Numbered from the stretch's first letter, positions 26,597 through 35,582 are shown. The stretch: DNA of 64,000 nucleotides from Bacillota bacterium (GCA_023392595.1 JAEVYU010000074.1:39663-103662), one strand, 5' to 3'. The notes: a model not told the origin generated them from the sequence alone. Made by a program: numbers and translations.

Positions 26597-26712
26597 GGCT
26601 GTCCCAAAAGAATTTTGTCGATAAAGATATACAATATATCCGGATTTGCTTTTTCAAGGAAACCATGATATATTGTATATCTTATTGATTGTAAACTACT
26701 TTTCCGGCAGCC
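26597..26712. repeat. MITE-like nested inverted-repeat element, about 116 bp
   Basis: The outer ends GGCTGTCCC-AAAAG and CTTTT-CCGGCAGCC are imperfect inverted repeats. Inside, AAGATATACAATATATC (26624-26640) pairs perfectly with 26667-26683 (17 bp). It sits between the second binding protein and the permease. Related sequences occur at 3741-3850 and 7065-7150. Confidence 0.5.
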
Positions 26713-26760
26713 TTCGTCATGTCAGGAGCTTGTTATTTTGTAACAAAGGAATGTCAGATC

Positions 26761-27732
26761 GTGAAAAACAAATACTTTTTAGGTTTAATTTTGACAATCG
26801 CCCTCCTCTTCGGATGTCTTAGCGCAACCAGGGCGGCAACCGGAACGGAAGCCCTTTTAAAAATCACTTCCGATCCTGCCGGCGCCGGTGTTTATGTAGA
26901 TGGGAAGTTCATCCATCGTTATTCCCCTTGTACCATCCAAGGATTGACTCCAGGTACACATCAGATCGAACTACGCAAATCAAAATTTCGGAATGAGAAA
27001 AAAACGGTAACCCTGGAACCGGGAGAAAATTCCATCGAACTCTCGATGTCGGAAACATCTCTCTATTATATGTGGTTAAGTTTACCAAGCCTTCTGCTGG
27101 GCGCATTAATGACCTTATTTCTTACAGTGACCGCTGAGTTCATTGGGACATTGATTGGTACTTTCACCGGAGTCGCCAGGGTACTTAATAATAAATTGGT
27201 CAATTTAACTGCCGGTATCTATGTTGATTTCATCCGGGGCACACCGCTCCTGGTTCAGATCTTCATGATTCACTTTGGTTCTCCGCCGATACTGGGCGCC
27301 CTCTTCAACAACGGACAACCCATACCGATTAATCCTTTCGTATCGGCTTTGGTAGCCCTCAGCATCAACAGTGGCGCCTATGTTGCCGAAATCGTCAGAG
27401 CCGGCATTCAATCTATCGACAAGGGGCAAATGGAAGCCGCCCGTTCCTTGGGCATGACTTACCGCCAGGCAATGAGCCACATTATCCTGCCCCAGGCTTT
27501 AAAACGGGTCATTCCTCCTCTTGGCAACGAATTCATTGCCATGTTAAAGGATTCCTCTTTGGTATCGGTCATCGGCATGGAAGAATTGGTCCGCAAAGCC
27601 CAAGTTATCGTTACCCGCTCCTATCGTCCGACCGAAACCTGGCTTGAAGTCGGCTTGATATTCTTACTCATGACGATTCCTTTCACCCGCATTGTCGCCA
27701 AACTGGAGAGGAGGTTTAAGGTCAGTGATTAA
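26761..27732 (+). CDS. Amino-acid ABC permease with a fused N-terminal PEGA domain
   Basis: Inner-membrane permease (323 aa) of the polar amino-acid importer. Residues 1-27 form a signal-peptide-like segment. Residues about 30-98 are a PEGA domain (ITSDPAGAGVYVDG, SPCTIQGLTPGTHQIELRKS). From about residue 105 it is a normal HisM/GlnP permease with FIRGTPLLVQIF and the EAA loop EAARSLGMTYRQAMSHIILP. The GTG at 26761 follows AAAGGA at 10 bases; a longer start at 26719 is unlikely. Ordinary permeases of this family are about 220 aa and lack the extra domain. It overlaps the ATPase gene by 8 bases. Confidence 0.9.
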   Translation: MKNKYFLGLILTIALLFGCLSATRAATGTEALLKITSDPAGAGVYVDGKFIHRYSPCTIQGLTPGTHQIELRKSKFRNEKKTVTLEPGENSIELSMSETSLYYMWLSLPSLLLGALMTLFLTVTAEFIGTLIGTFTGVARVLNNKLVNLTAGIYVDFIRGTPLLVQIFMIHFGSPPILGALFNNGQPIPINPFVSALVALSINSGAYVAEIVRAGIQSIDKGQMEAARSLGMTYRQAMSHIILPQALKRVIPPLGNEFIAMLKDSSLVSVIGMEELVRKAQVIVTRSYRPTETWLEVGLIFLLMTIPFTRIVAKLERRFKVSD

Positions 27733-28450
27733 AGTAGAAGACCTGCATAAACGTTTCCGCCATCTTCATGTCTTAAAAGGAATCACCACTGAAATCAAAC
27801 AAGGTGAAGTCGTATGCATCATCGGGCCCAGCGGCTCCGGAAAAAGCACTTTTTTGCGCTGTCTGAACCTGCTTGAAAAACCCAGCAGCGGCCATATTTA
27901 TATTGAAGGCGTCGATGTATCCGATCAGGCTTTGATCGATGTCAATGAAGTCCGCGCCGAAGTCGGTATGGTTTTTCAGCGTTTTAACCTTTTTCCCCAT
28001 AAAACGGCTTTGGAGAATATCACCATCGCCCCCATCAAGGTGAGAGGTCTAAGCCAGGAAGAAGCGGAATCCCGGGCCATGGAGTTATTGGACCGGGTCG
28101 GCCTGCGCCATAAAGCCGGCGCTTATCCCGAGCAATTATCCGGAGGCCAGCAACAACGGATAGCCATTGCCCGTGCTTTGGCAATGCGGCCGAAAGCCCT
28201 GTTGTTTGACGAACCCACCTCGGCCCTGGATCCTGAAATGATTCAGGAAGTGCTGGATGTCATGAAAAATTTGGCTCATGAAGGGATGACGATGGCTGTG
28301 GTCACCCATGAAATGGGATTTGCCAGAGAAGTGGGACACCGGGTCTTATTCATGGATGAAGGCCAGGTTTTGGAGGAAGGCACTCCGGACGATGTGTTTA
28401 ATAACGCCAAAAACGAAAGAACCAAACAATTTTTAAGCAAGATTCTCTAA
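27725..28450 (+). CDS. Amino-acid ABC transporter ATP-binding protein (GlnQ type)
   Basis: Cytoplasmic ATPase (241 aa) that powers the importer. Walker A is GPSGSGKST, the Q-loop VFQRFNLFPH, the signature LSGGQQQR, Walker B ALLFDEPTSALD and the switch histidine VVTHEMGFA; all are intact. The GTG at 27725 follows GGAGG with 10 bases between and overlaps the permease stop. A terminator follows the stop codon. Together with the PEGA-permease and the two binding proteins it makes a complete importer. Confidence 0.96.
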   Translation: MIKVEDLHKRFRHLHVLKGITTEIKQGEVVCIIGPSGSGKSTFLRCLNLLEKPSSGHIYIEGVDVSDQALIDVNEVRAEVGMVFQRFNLFPHKTALENITIAPIKVRGLSQEEAESRAMELLDRVGLRHKAGAYPEQLSGGQQQRIAIARALAMRPKALLFDEPTSALDPEMIQEVLDVMKNLAHEGMTMAVVTHEMGFAREVGHRVLFMDEGQVLEEGTPDDVFNNAKNERTKQFLSKIL

Positions 28451-28475
28451 TCAAGAATCAAATGAACGTTTTTGC

Positions 28476-28518
28476 AAAAAGCGGCAACCTCCAATAAATC
28501 GGGGTTACCGCTTTTTTT
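28476..28518 (+). terminator. Rho-independent terminator of the amino-acid importer operon
   Basis: AAAAAGCGG-AACC pairs with GGTT-CCGCTTTTT around a 16-base loop, with a run of seven T. Confidence 0.85.
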
Positions 28519-28540
28519 AACGGTTTAACCTTCGGCTAAA

Positions 28541-29356
28541 TCAGGACGATTTAAGTTTGAAAACACGATGGCTTTGCCACAGAAAAAACAACGTCAAAGC
28601 CAACAAAACCTCGCTACCGATCAGGAGCAGAATTCCTTGTTGAAAAATAATTTCAATATTGGGAATCCTGCTGATAATGATGCTGAATGAGTTGAAAGCG
28701 ATATGGACCGCGATGGGGACCCACAGGGAGCGAAACCATTGATAAACCAGAGCCGCCAAAACACCCAAGATCATTCCATAAATTCCTTGTAAAATATTCA
28801 GGTGGTATGCCCCAAAAAGAAACCCTTGCAACCCTATGGCTGCGCCGACAGGTAAAAAAGTCTTGATCCGGTTAAATACCATCCCCCGGAACAGGATTTC
28901 CTCAAAAATCGGAATGAAAATTCCGGCAATGATCAAGGTGAATCCGAAACCTCCGCTCATCAACGGTTCCACCACTTGGCCGTAATCGGGAAAGAGCCGG
29001 TCAAAGGAGGTTACCACATCAAAGGTTAAAAAAAGCAAATTGAAGGAAACGCCAAGGACCACAGCAAGCAGGATAACGCTCATTCCCGGTTTTGAAAACC
29101 GGCAATAGGTCCAGAGGTTTTTTCGTTTTACCCGGAAAGCTATCCAATATATCAAAAGCGACAACAGGGCGCTGATGATCAACATCGGCAGGACATTCCG
29201 ATCGAGCATGGCCTCTATTTGCTTGGGGCTTACTTCCCGATGGCGGAAAATCATAAATTGCAGCTGGTAAACAAAGCCCTGTCCGGTGATTACCAAAACT
29301 TGCATCATTAGATACAAGCTAATCCACAGCAATATTTCTCCCCAAGTTTTGATCAC
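28541..29356 (-). CDS. CPBP family intramembrane glutamic endopeptidase
   Basis: Membrane protein (271 aa) of the CAAX-prenyl-protease/bacteriocin-processing (CPBP) family with about eight hydrophobic segments. The catalytic motif EEILFRG, the second motif FGAYHLN and the third HIAFNSF are present in order. The start is uncertain: a GTG at 29356 has poor spacing, and a TTG eight codons later follows GGGGAG. It lies 23 bases after pgi in the same direction, so they may be co-transcribed. Substrate unknown. Confidence 0.85.
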   Translation of the reverse strand: MIKTWGEILLWISLYLMMQVLVITGQGFVYQLQFMIFRHREVSPKQIEAMLDRNVLPMLIISALLSLLIYWIAFRVKRKNLWTYCRFSKPGMSVILLAVVLGVSFNLLFLTFDVVTSFDRLFPDYGQVVEPLMSGGFGFTLIIAGIFIPIFEEILFRGMVFNRIKTFLPVGAAIGLQGFLFGAYHLNILQGIYGMILGVLAALVYQWFRSLWVPIAVHIAFNSFSIIISRIPNIEIIFQQGILLLIGSEVLLALTLFFLWQSHRVFKLKSS

Positions 29357-29379
29357 CCTGCGGTCGAATTGAATCTTGA

Positions 29380-30729
29380 TTACAATCGCTCCTCTAATTT
29401 GGCTTTCTCCGCTTCATAACCCGGTTTCCCCAACAGGGCGAACATATTTTTCTTGTAAGCTTCCACTCCAGGTTGATCAAAGGGATTGACCGCATTTAAA
29501 TAGCCGCTGATCCCACAGGCCTTTTCGAAGAAATAAACCAGTTTCCCGAAGGTGTAGGGAGTGATTTCGGGAATCCTTACCACCATGTTGGGGACTCCCC
29601 CGTCGTTATGGGCCAGCAGTGTGCCTTCAAACGCTTTTTGATTCACATATTCCATGGTTTTACCGCTTAAGAAATTCAAACCGTCGATATTGGCGGGATC
29701 ATCCGGGATAATCACCGAACGGCGGGGTTTTTCGACCCAAAGAACCGTTTCCAACAGATCCCTTCGCCCATCCTGAATATACTGTCCCATTGAGTGAAGG
29801 TCGGTTGAAAAATCGCACGCCGCCGGGAAAATTCCTTTTTGGTCCTTCCCTTCGCTTTCTCCGTATAATTGCTTCCACCATTCCGCGAAATAATGCAGCC
29901 CCGGTTCATAATTGACCATGATTTCGGTGGTCTTTCCTTTCCGGTAAAGAGCGGTCCGGGCTGCCGCATACCGGTAAGCCGGATTTTTTTCCAAGGAAGC
30001 CTCCTGGTATTCCCGGTAACCTTCGGCGGCGCCGTCCATCATTTCCTGAATATCGATTCCACCGGCGGCAATCGGCAGCAACCCGACGGGAGTCAATACC
30101 GAATACCGGCCGCCAACATCATCGGGAATCTCAAATTGAGTATACCCTTCGGAAATGGCGGCTTTCTTCAAAGCTCCCCTGGACTTGTCGGTTGTGGCGT
30201 AAATCCGGGCTTTCGCTCCGGTTTCTCCATATTTTTTGACCAGCAATTCTTTGATCAACCGGAAAGCGATCGCCGGCTCGGTCGTGGTACCCGATTTGGA
30301 AATGACGTTGACCGAAAAGTCTTTATCGGCCAGGAGATCGAGTAATTCCCCGGTGTATGTGGGACTAATGGTATTTCCTAAATACAAAATCTGGGGGCCT
30401 TGGCGTTTTTCCGCGCCGAGTTGATTATAGAAACTATGGTTCAGCAAATCGATAGCGGCCCGCGCGCCCAGATATGACCCGCCGATCCCGATTACCACCA
30501 ACACCTGGGAATCCTTTCGAATCTGTTCCGCCGCCTTGATAACCGCCTGAAATTCTTTTTTATCATAATTTACCGGCAACTCCACCCATCCCAGAAAATC
30601 ATTGCCGGGGCCGGTTTTTTGATGCAGCATTTCATGAGCCAGTTTTACCTGCCCCTGAAGCAGGCCTACTTCATGGTCTCCCATAAAGGACCTTGCTTTC
30701 GATAAATCTAACTTTATTTGACTAGCCAT
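29380..30729 (-). CDS. pgi: Glucose-6-phosphate isomerase
   Basis: Interconverts glucose 6-phosphate and fructose 6-phosphate. The 449-aa length is that of the Bacillus-type enzyme. Visible blocks are VIGIGGSYLGARA, VISKSGTTTEPAIAFR (phosphate-binding SKSGTT), DDVGGRYSVLTPVGLLP and the catalytic region KGIFPAACDFSTDLHSMGQY. The ATG at 30729 follows GGAGG by 8 bases. It would take the glucose 6-phosphate released by the PTS and 6-phospho-beta-glucosidase of this window into glycolysis. Confidence 0.96.
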   Translation of the reverse strand: MASQIKLDLSKARSFMGDHEVGLLQGQVKLAHEMLHQKTGPGNDFLGWVELPVNYDKKEFQAVIKAAEQIRKDSQVLVVIGIGGSYLGARAAIDLLNHSFYNQLGAEKRQGPQILYLGNTISPTYTGELLDLLADKDFSVNVISKSGTTTEPAIAFRLIKELLVKKYGETGAKARIYATTDKSRGALKKAAISEGYTQFEIPDDVGGRYSVLTPVGLLPIAAGGIDIQEMMDGAAEGYREYQEASLEKNPAYRYAAARTALYRKGKTTEIMVNYEPGLHYFAEWWKQLYGESEGKDQKGIFPAACDFSTDLHSMGQYIQDGRRDLLETVLWVEKPRRSVIIPDDPANIDGLNFLSGKTMEYVNQKAFEGTLLAHNDGGVPNMVVRIPEITPYTFGKLVYFFEKACGISGYLNAVNPFDQPGVEAYKKNMFALLGKPGYEAEKAKLEERL

Positions 30730-30854
30730 TGTTTACGCCTCCAAAATTTTATGACGACTTCAATCAAGAATTTGGAAAATCTTGTTTTTCTATTCGCTAG
30801 AGATATGCATCTTCCTGCAAGAATATACGGATAATGTAAATTGAGTCCATCGAT

Positions 30855-32105
30855 CTAAAACTTGTACCCCAGTTCAAAATCATAGCGGGATTTGCCGTCC
30901 ATATCCCGGTAATAATGACAGAGATAACTCCAGGCGCCGTCATCATCCTTAATGAACCAGTCATAATTATAAACATTCTTTGTTTGGTCATAAAAGGAAA
31001 AACCATATTCCAGGCCCAACCGCTCGATCTTTCCTTTAAAGCGGTAAGCCATCGTATTTTCAATATCATCGATATACAGCGCGCTCAAAGTAAGCCACGG
31101 GTTTACTTCGAGCCACAATTGGGCCATGGCGCCGTTCCGGGCGGCGTCATCGACAGCATCCAGGGAAAGGAGCCCCTCTTTTCCGGGATTATTGAAGGAG
31201 TTCCATTTTAAATCCTCATATCTTCCGCCAAAGTAGTTGGCGACAAACTTTCCCCGGGTATGGAATCCGCCGATCTGATAACTGACCAATCCCAGCCTTC
31301 CCTTAACGCCAAACATATCCGCTTTCCCATAATCCGTATACCTGGCGGATTCCCAGAACGGAGCACACCAGATCACATTGTTCAAACTCAGATCGTAAGA
31401 ATATCCGGCCGTTGGAAATTGGCGGGAAGACAAACCGTCGTAACCGTCGCGAATGCCGGTTAACCCCAGCTGCCAGTGAAGTCCGGCCGTTGTTACAGAC
31501 TGATCGATACGTAACGCCTGTAAACTGGCATAATCATTTTTCTCAAAGGGCGCCCAATACAAAATTTCACCAAAGGCAACATAACTCAAACGGGCAGTCT
31601 CACCGGGCGTTACATTCAATAAAAAACCGCGATACGGGTTAAAAGGATGGTAATCGTTGATGAGTAACCCGTAACCATAGTCGATATCTTCTATTTTTTG
31701 ATAGTGAAGTTGCAGGCAATTGCCCTGATAGGAGAAGGTGTCCACAAAATTAGGAAGATCCGGGCTGATGCCGGGCCTTGGTATACCCCATTGCCACTCA
31801 TCGTCATTCCAGGGGTTTTGGTAAAAAACCAAATCAAAAACACCTTCAAACCTGTTCCAACGCCACTCCGGCTTTATATGAAAACCGGCGGCCTTTTCTC
31901 CCTGTATGGTGGTATATTCAAGTTTTAAATTCTGTACAAAACTCTGCCATCCGTACAATTGATCAAGTTCGGCGGGAATGTTCCCTTCGTTGGCAGGAGA
32001 GAGAGTCCCTTGTTCTTCAAGACCTTGCGCATAACTTTGAGTGCTGAAAATCCCGATTAAGACCATCATCGTTAGCATGATAGCGAGTATTTGTTGGCGT
32101 TTCAT
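30855..32105 (-). CDS. Putative outer-membrane beta-barrel protein
   Basis: Exported protein of 416 aa that I cannot place in a named family. The signal peptide is residues 1-27 (KRQQ, hydrophobic core, QSYAQG). The rest is rich in alternating aromatic and polar residues (for example KNVYNYDWFIKDD) and ends in YDFELGYKF, an aromatic C-terminus in a beta-strand as recognised by the BAM machinery. This suggests an outer-membrane barrel. The ATG at 32105 starts a good signal peptide; upstream in-frame codons lack one. It is the last gene of a DeoR-MFS-barrel unit, only 8 bases after the MFS stop, so it may be the outer-membrane channel for the same compound. Confidence 0.7.
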   Translation of the reverse strand: MKRQQILAIMLTMMVLIGIFSTQSYAQGLEEQGTLSPANEGNIPAELDQLYGWQSFVQNLKLEYTTIQGEKAAGFHIKPEWRWNRFEGVFDLVFYQNPWNDDEWQWGIPRPGISPDLPNFVDTFSYQGNCLQLHYQKIEDIDYGYGLLINDYHPFNPYRGFLLNVTPGETARLSYVAFGEILYWAPFEKNDYASLQALRIDQSVTTAGLHWQLGLTGIRDGYDGLSSRQFPTAGYSYDLSLNNVIWCAPFWESARYTDYGKADMFGVKGRLGLVSYQIGGFHTRGKFVANYFGGRYEDLKWNSFNNPGKEGLLSLDAVDDAARNGAMAQLWLEVNPWLTLSALYIDDIENTMAYRFKGKIERLGLEYGFSFYDQTKNVYNYDWFIKDDDGAWSYLCHYYRDMDGKSRYDFELGYKF

Positions 32106-32113
32106 TTTTTGTC

Positions 32114-33388
32114 TCAATTTCTCCTTAGCCTCGTGGTTGTACTTGACAATCCCAACACAATAAGCATGCCTGTGCAAACAACCAGTATCCCCATGGATAA
32201 CATATAGAGCAACACCGGATTCAGGCTGTATAAAAATCCCGAAAGGAAGCCAAAAACTGCGCTACAAAAAGCCACCGCCGTGTTATGAAGGGCGAAAACG
32301 GCTGCCCGCTCCGTACCGGAAGTAGTCTCTGCCAAAACCGCATCCATAAAGGGCTTTGAAAGTCCATACCCGATTGCAAAAACCACCACTCCCAACGACA
32401 CAATTTTGAAGCTACCCGCCGGGAGGGTAATAAACAACACCAGGGAGGCTATTTGCAACAAAACTCCGCCTGCCATCAGCAAATAGCGATTAATATTGGC
32501 CGAGCGGGGGATTACCAGAACAAATATGACCAACATGACCGCGGCATTGACTCCGCCCAAAAGGGCAATGGCGGATTTGTCAAGCCGAAGAACTTCCGTT
32601 AAAAAAGGCGCATAATAGAGGCTCGAATAAGTGCCTATCGGAATATAGGCGTTAAAAAGAACGCTACAGCATAATACCGTTAAAACCAGAGGTTCGTGGA
32701 AAAGTCTCTTGAAAAAAGCCAGGTTAAACCGGTTTGTCTGCTGAGAAGATTCTTGATTCCGCTGGCGCAAAATTTGCTGTCCGACTGCAGTCTCCCGGTA
32801 ATAATAATTTCGACCCAATATCATCGTAGTCATGCTGATAACCGCAAAAACCAGTAAAATCCGTTCTCCGGAAAGAATTCCCATCCCCTTGACAATCAGT
32901 CCGGCCAAGGGTGTGAAAATACCCACCGAAATGTTGATGGTATTAATCAGATTGTAGGCGGCGACCTGTTGTTCCGGGGCCGCGTCTTCAATCAACATCA
33001 GGTTCCAGGAAACGGCGGGAATCTTTGATAAGCTATTGACAACCTGGGCTAGGGCAAACATCCAAAAATTATGACTGACTAAATAGAGCGTGAGGGCAAC
33101 GGGCCAGGCAATCATATCGAATATCAGGGTCGTTCTGCGGCGGCCCAGCGCATCCGTGATCAGGCCGGCAACGGACGAAAATGCTATACAGGCAATAAAT
33201 CCGATCGCAATCAAAAAACCGATTTGGGGGTCGCTAATTCCCCGGTCTTTCATATAAAGACTGAAATAAAAGGTATATAAGGAATACGGAATCCCCCAGA
33301 GGGGTTCGAAAACAACCGAAACCCGGGTGTTGCCATGTAATTTTTTAAAGGATTGAATGAAGCCGGATGGCGCGAGTTCAATCGCCAC
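32114..33388 (-). CDS. Major facilitator superfamily transporter
   Basis: Inner-membrane transporter of 424 aa with twelve predicted membrane helices. The MFS loop after helix 2 is visible as GLITDALGRRRTTLIFD, a form of the GxxxDxxGRRR motif. A GTG at 33388 follows GGAGGAG by 7 bases. It lies 64 bases after the DeoR regulator and 8 bases before the barrel gene. Its substrate is unknown; a DeoR regulator usually senses a sugar phosphate, so a sugar or sugar acid is plausible. Confidence 0.88.
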   Translation of the reverse strand: MAIELAPSGFIQSFKKLHGNTRVSVVFEPLWGIPYSLYTFYFSLYMKDRGISDPQIGFLIAIGFIACIAFSSVAGLITDALGRRRTTLIFDMIAWPVALTLYLVSHNFWMFALAQVVNSLSKIPAVSWNLMLIEDAAPEQQVAAYNLINTINISVGIFTPLAGLIVKGMGILSGERILLVFAVISMTTMILGRNYYYRETAVGQQILRQRNQESSQQTNRFNLAFFKRLFHEPLVLTVLCCSVLFNAYIPIGTYSSLYYAPFLTEVLRLDKSAIALLGGVNAAVMLVIFVLVIPRSANINRYLLMAGGVLLQIASLVLFITLPAGSFKIVSLGVVVFAIGYGLSKPFMDAVLAETTSGTERAAVFALHNTAVAFCSAVFGFLSGFLYSLNPVLLYMLSMGILVVCTGMLIVLGLSSTTTRLRRN

Positions 33389-33452
33389 GATTTTTCTCCT
33401 CCCTTGTCAGACTCAAATCTTGGAAATTCAAACCCAAAAGGCCATGGTTCCG

Positions 33453-34259
33453 CTAAAGCCGAAGGTTGGAATCCCCGTTGGTGAAAGTATCAGCAATTTG
33501 TATTTGCAGTCCTTGGGCCAGCAGCTTTTGAAACCCGCTATCCTCAACAGCGATTTGACCATCGGTAATCCAATGATACCGCGGCTCGATAGGCCCGATA
33601 TTGGCCAAGGAGCGGTGGCCGAACTTACTGCTTTCAAACAGAAGATAGACTTCTTTGGCCGCTTCCAGCATGGCTTTTTTAATGGCCGCCTCATCAAAAG
33701 TTGTCGTCGACAACCCCCATTCCGGACAAATACCGCAGGGCCCGGCAAAAGTTTTATCCACCCGTAAACCCTGAATTTTTTTAAGGCTGTCGATACTGAT
33801 GGTATTAAAACATTCCCGGTCGACGGCGCCGCCGATCATCACCAGCTTGCAACCGGTGGTAAAAAGCAAGACATCATGGGCAATGGCGATCGAGTTGGTA
33901 ATGACCGTCAGTCCGCCGATCCGGTTTAAAAAAGGAACCATTTCGGCCACAGTGGAGGAACCGTCCAGCAGGATGGTATCGTTATTTTTAATTGCGGCCA
34001 CTGCCGATTTGGCGATGGCGGTTTTAACATCCTTGTTGATTTCCTGCCGTTCCCGGTAGGATAAAGCCGAACTGACCTGCTCGGGAAGAATGGCCCCCCC
34101 ATATGTTCGCGTTAAAAGTCCTTTTTCCTCCATGAGGCGCAAATCTCGCCGGATTGAATCTTCCGAAATCTGAAAATTCTTACTCAGTTCAATCACTTCC
34201 ACCCGTCCTTTGGCATGAAGCATCCCCAAAATATGCTGATGGCGCTCTTCAATGAACAT
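33453..34259 (-). CDS. DeoR/GlpR family transcriptional regulator
   Basis: Probable repressor (268 aa). The N-terminal winged helix reads ERHQHILGMLHAKGRVEVIELSKNF and SEDSIRRDLRLMEEKGLLTRTYGGA, the classic DeoR signature. The C-terminal sensor domain has LDGSSTVAEM, which binds sugar phosphates, and GIDxxxG-like elements (DKTFAGPCGICPEWGLSTT). An ATG at 34259 has GGGAGG 8 bases upstream; a longer start at 34289 is less likely. It is the first gene of the unit with the MFS and barrel genes and probably controls them. Confidence 0.92.
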   Translation of the reverse strand: MFIEERHQHILGMLHAKGRVEVIELSKNFQISEDSIRRDLRLMEEKGLLTRTYGGAILPEQVSSALSYRERQEINKDVKTAIAKSAVAAIKNNDTILLDGSSTVAEMVPFLNRIGGLTVITNSIAIAHDVLLFTTGCKLVMIGGAVDRECFNTISIDSLKKIQGLRVDKTFAGPCGICPEWGLSTTTFDEAAIKKAMLEAAKEVYLLFESSKFGHRSLANIGPIEPRYHWITDGQIAVEDSGFQKLLAQGLQIQIADTFTNGDSNLRL

Positions 34260-34629
34260 CCCGGGTCCCTCCCTGTCGTTCCTTTTCATTCCGATTCGTT
34301 TCTGTTTGTTCTTAATAATTCCATTTTATAAGATAAAATAATATTTGTAAAGCGGCGGGAAGGAAAAAATCCCTAATCATTTTCTCCTGGGAAGCTTGGA
34401 TCCGGGCAAAGATAACCCTACCGAAGCGTAGTCATCCGCCAAAAAAAATTTTCATTTTCAGGGGTTCTCCCGGCTTGCATTTTCCCATTCCGGAAATATC
34501 CTTTTTGATGATATTGTTTATTTTAACATTTATGGTATAATTATCCATAAGTGAGGATATTCTCCGGCCGGAAAAGTCATTGCCTGGCGCAAACGCGTCG
34601 AAATTATCAATAAAGGAGTTTAGTTTGTA
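34260..34629. other. Divergent gap between the DeoR regulator and a small conserved-looking gene
   Basis: Contains a promoter for the rightward gene (listed separately). On the minus strand a weak candidate (TTTACA and TATAAA, spacer 15) lies near 34330-34355 for the DeoR operon. No gene or strong repeat was seen. Confidence 0.4.
34514..34541 (+). promoter_or_regulatory. Sigma-A promoter of the 34630 gene
   Basis: TTGTTT (34514-34519) and TATAAT (34536-34541) with a 16-base spacer; the start codon is about 85 bases further on. Confidence 0.55.
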
Positions 34630-34941
34630 ATGTCAGAATCATTCGCAGAACAAATGAAAAGCGCCAGCGTTATGCTGGCAGGGCTCAAAAACCATACTTC
34701 CGAACTGGCCCGCAGGGGGGCGGACACCGATTTCATCGGCAAATTCGAAACTGCTTATAAGGACGCTCTGGACTTAAACAGCACCCACGAGGCGGTCAAA
34801 TCTAAATTGAAGATCATGACCAGCGCCCTCGACGGCAAAAAGGAAGAACTGAATGATTTGTTCCAGGAGGGCAAAAAAATGATCAAACTGGAAATGCCCC
34901 AGAAATCTTGGAAGGAGTTCGGTTTTCCGGACCAGCGGTAA
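34630..34941 (+). CDS. Small helical protein of unknown function
   Basis: 103 aa, not recognised. The sequence is almost entirely compatible with alpha-helix and has many heptad-like hydrophobic positions (MLAGLKNHTSELARRG, LKIMTSALDGKKEELNDL), no signal peptide and no membrane segment. It has no cysteine. The ATG follows AAAGGAG at 11 bases. It has its own promoter and terminator, so it is a separate small transcription unit. A role in binding another protein or as a spacer-like coiled coil is possible, but there is no direct evidence. Confidence 0.75.
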   Translation: MSESFAEQMKSASVMLAGLKNHTSELARRGADTDFIGKFETAYKDALDLNSTHEAVKSKLKIMTSALDGKKEELNDLFQEGKKMIKLEMPQKSWKEFGFPDQR

Positions 34942-34963
34942 GTAAAAAGGGAAATCATCAGAG

Positions 34964-34990
34964 AGGACCGTCCGCGGCGGTCCTTTCTTT
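34964..34990 (+). terminator. Terminator of the 34630 gene
   Basis: AGGACCG (34964-34970) pairs with CGGTCCT (34978-34984) around a 7-base loop, followed by TTCTTT. Confidence 0.75.
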
Positions 34991-35167
34991 AACAGAAATG
35001 AACCCCGTTTGTTCAGCGATGTACCTGTCCCCGACTTAAGACTTTCCCCATATCCCGGAGGGAAAACGGGAAATCAATGATATTCAATCGCTATAAAATA
35101 TCGATCCATTCATCCAAGGTGAAATAAATATTCTAAAATGCCTGACCGAGCATAGTTAAACAATACT

Positions 35168-35330
35168 GCGGCCTAATTAAAAGAACTCGAACAGGATTAA
35201 CAGGATTTTATGGATTTACAGGATTTTTTTAAAACCCCTATGAATTATCTATTTTCCAGCACTTCAATCTTACAGGTCTTAATCCTGTAAATCCTGTGAA
35301 TCCCGTCTCCGTTAACTTCTTTTAGGCCGC
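35168..35330. repeat. 163-bp terminal-inverted-repeat element (MITE-like)
   Basis: Begins GCGGCCTAATTAAAAGAA and ends TTCTTTTAGGCCGC. Further inside, ACAGGATTAACAGGATT and GGATTTACAGGATT face AATCCTGTAAATCCTGTG. The inverted arms thus extend over about 50 bases with gaps. The AACAGGATT/ACAGGATT units are also short tandem repeats. No coding capacity. Confidence 0.65.
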
Positions 35331-35519
35331 TTTTTTAAAAAATTTGTTGATTTATAAAGATGCCTCAGGTGAGTCGTAAGTCATAATCTCCACCGCGGGT
35401 TAATTCGTGTTCATCGAACACGCCCGCACGGCTAGGCGATTAAAAACTTTTTAAATCCCCCTCCGGGGATCTGCTTACAATTATTGTTCAAACTTTCACA
35501 ATAGCTTCGAAGCATCACG

Positions 35520-35582
35520 AAGCCCGGTGAAACCGGGCTTTGGAATGATCTTTTAACACTTAGCCGTGTGGCTTTAGCCCGC
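35520..35582. repeat. Palindrome plus GGCTTTAGCCCGC module, copy 1
   Basis: AAGCCCGGT-gaa-ACCGGGCTT (35520-35540) is followed 29 bases later by GGCTTTAGCCCGC (35570-35582). The same arrangement is found at 40664-40713. Confidence 0.45.

Noticed and set aside
35190..35320. ACAGGATT repeats considered as a CRISPR array
   Set aside because: The units are short, inverted relative to each other and have no regular spacers; no cas genes are present.
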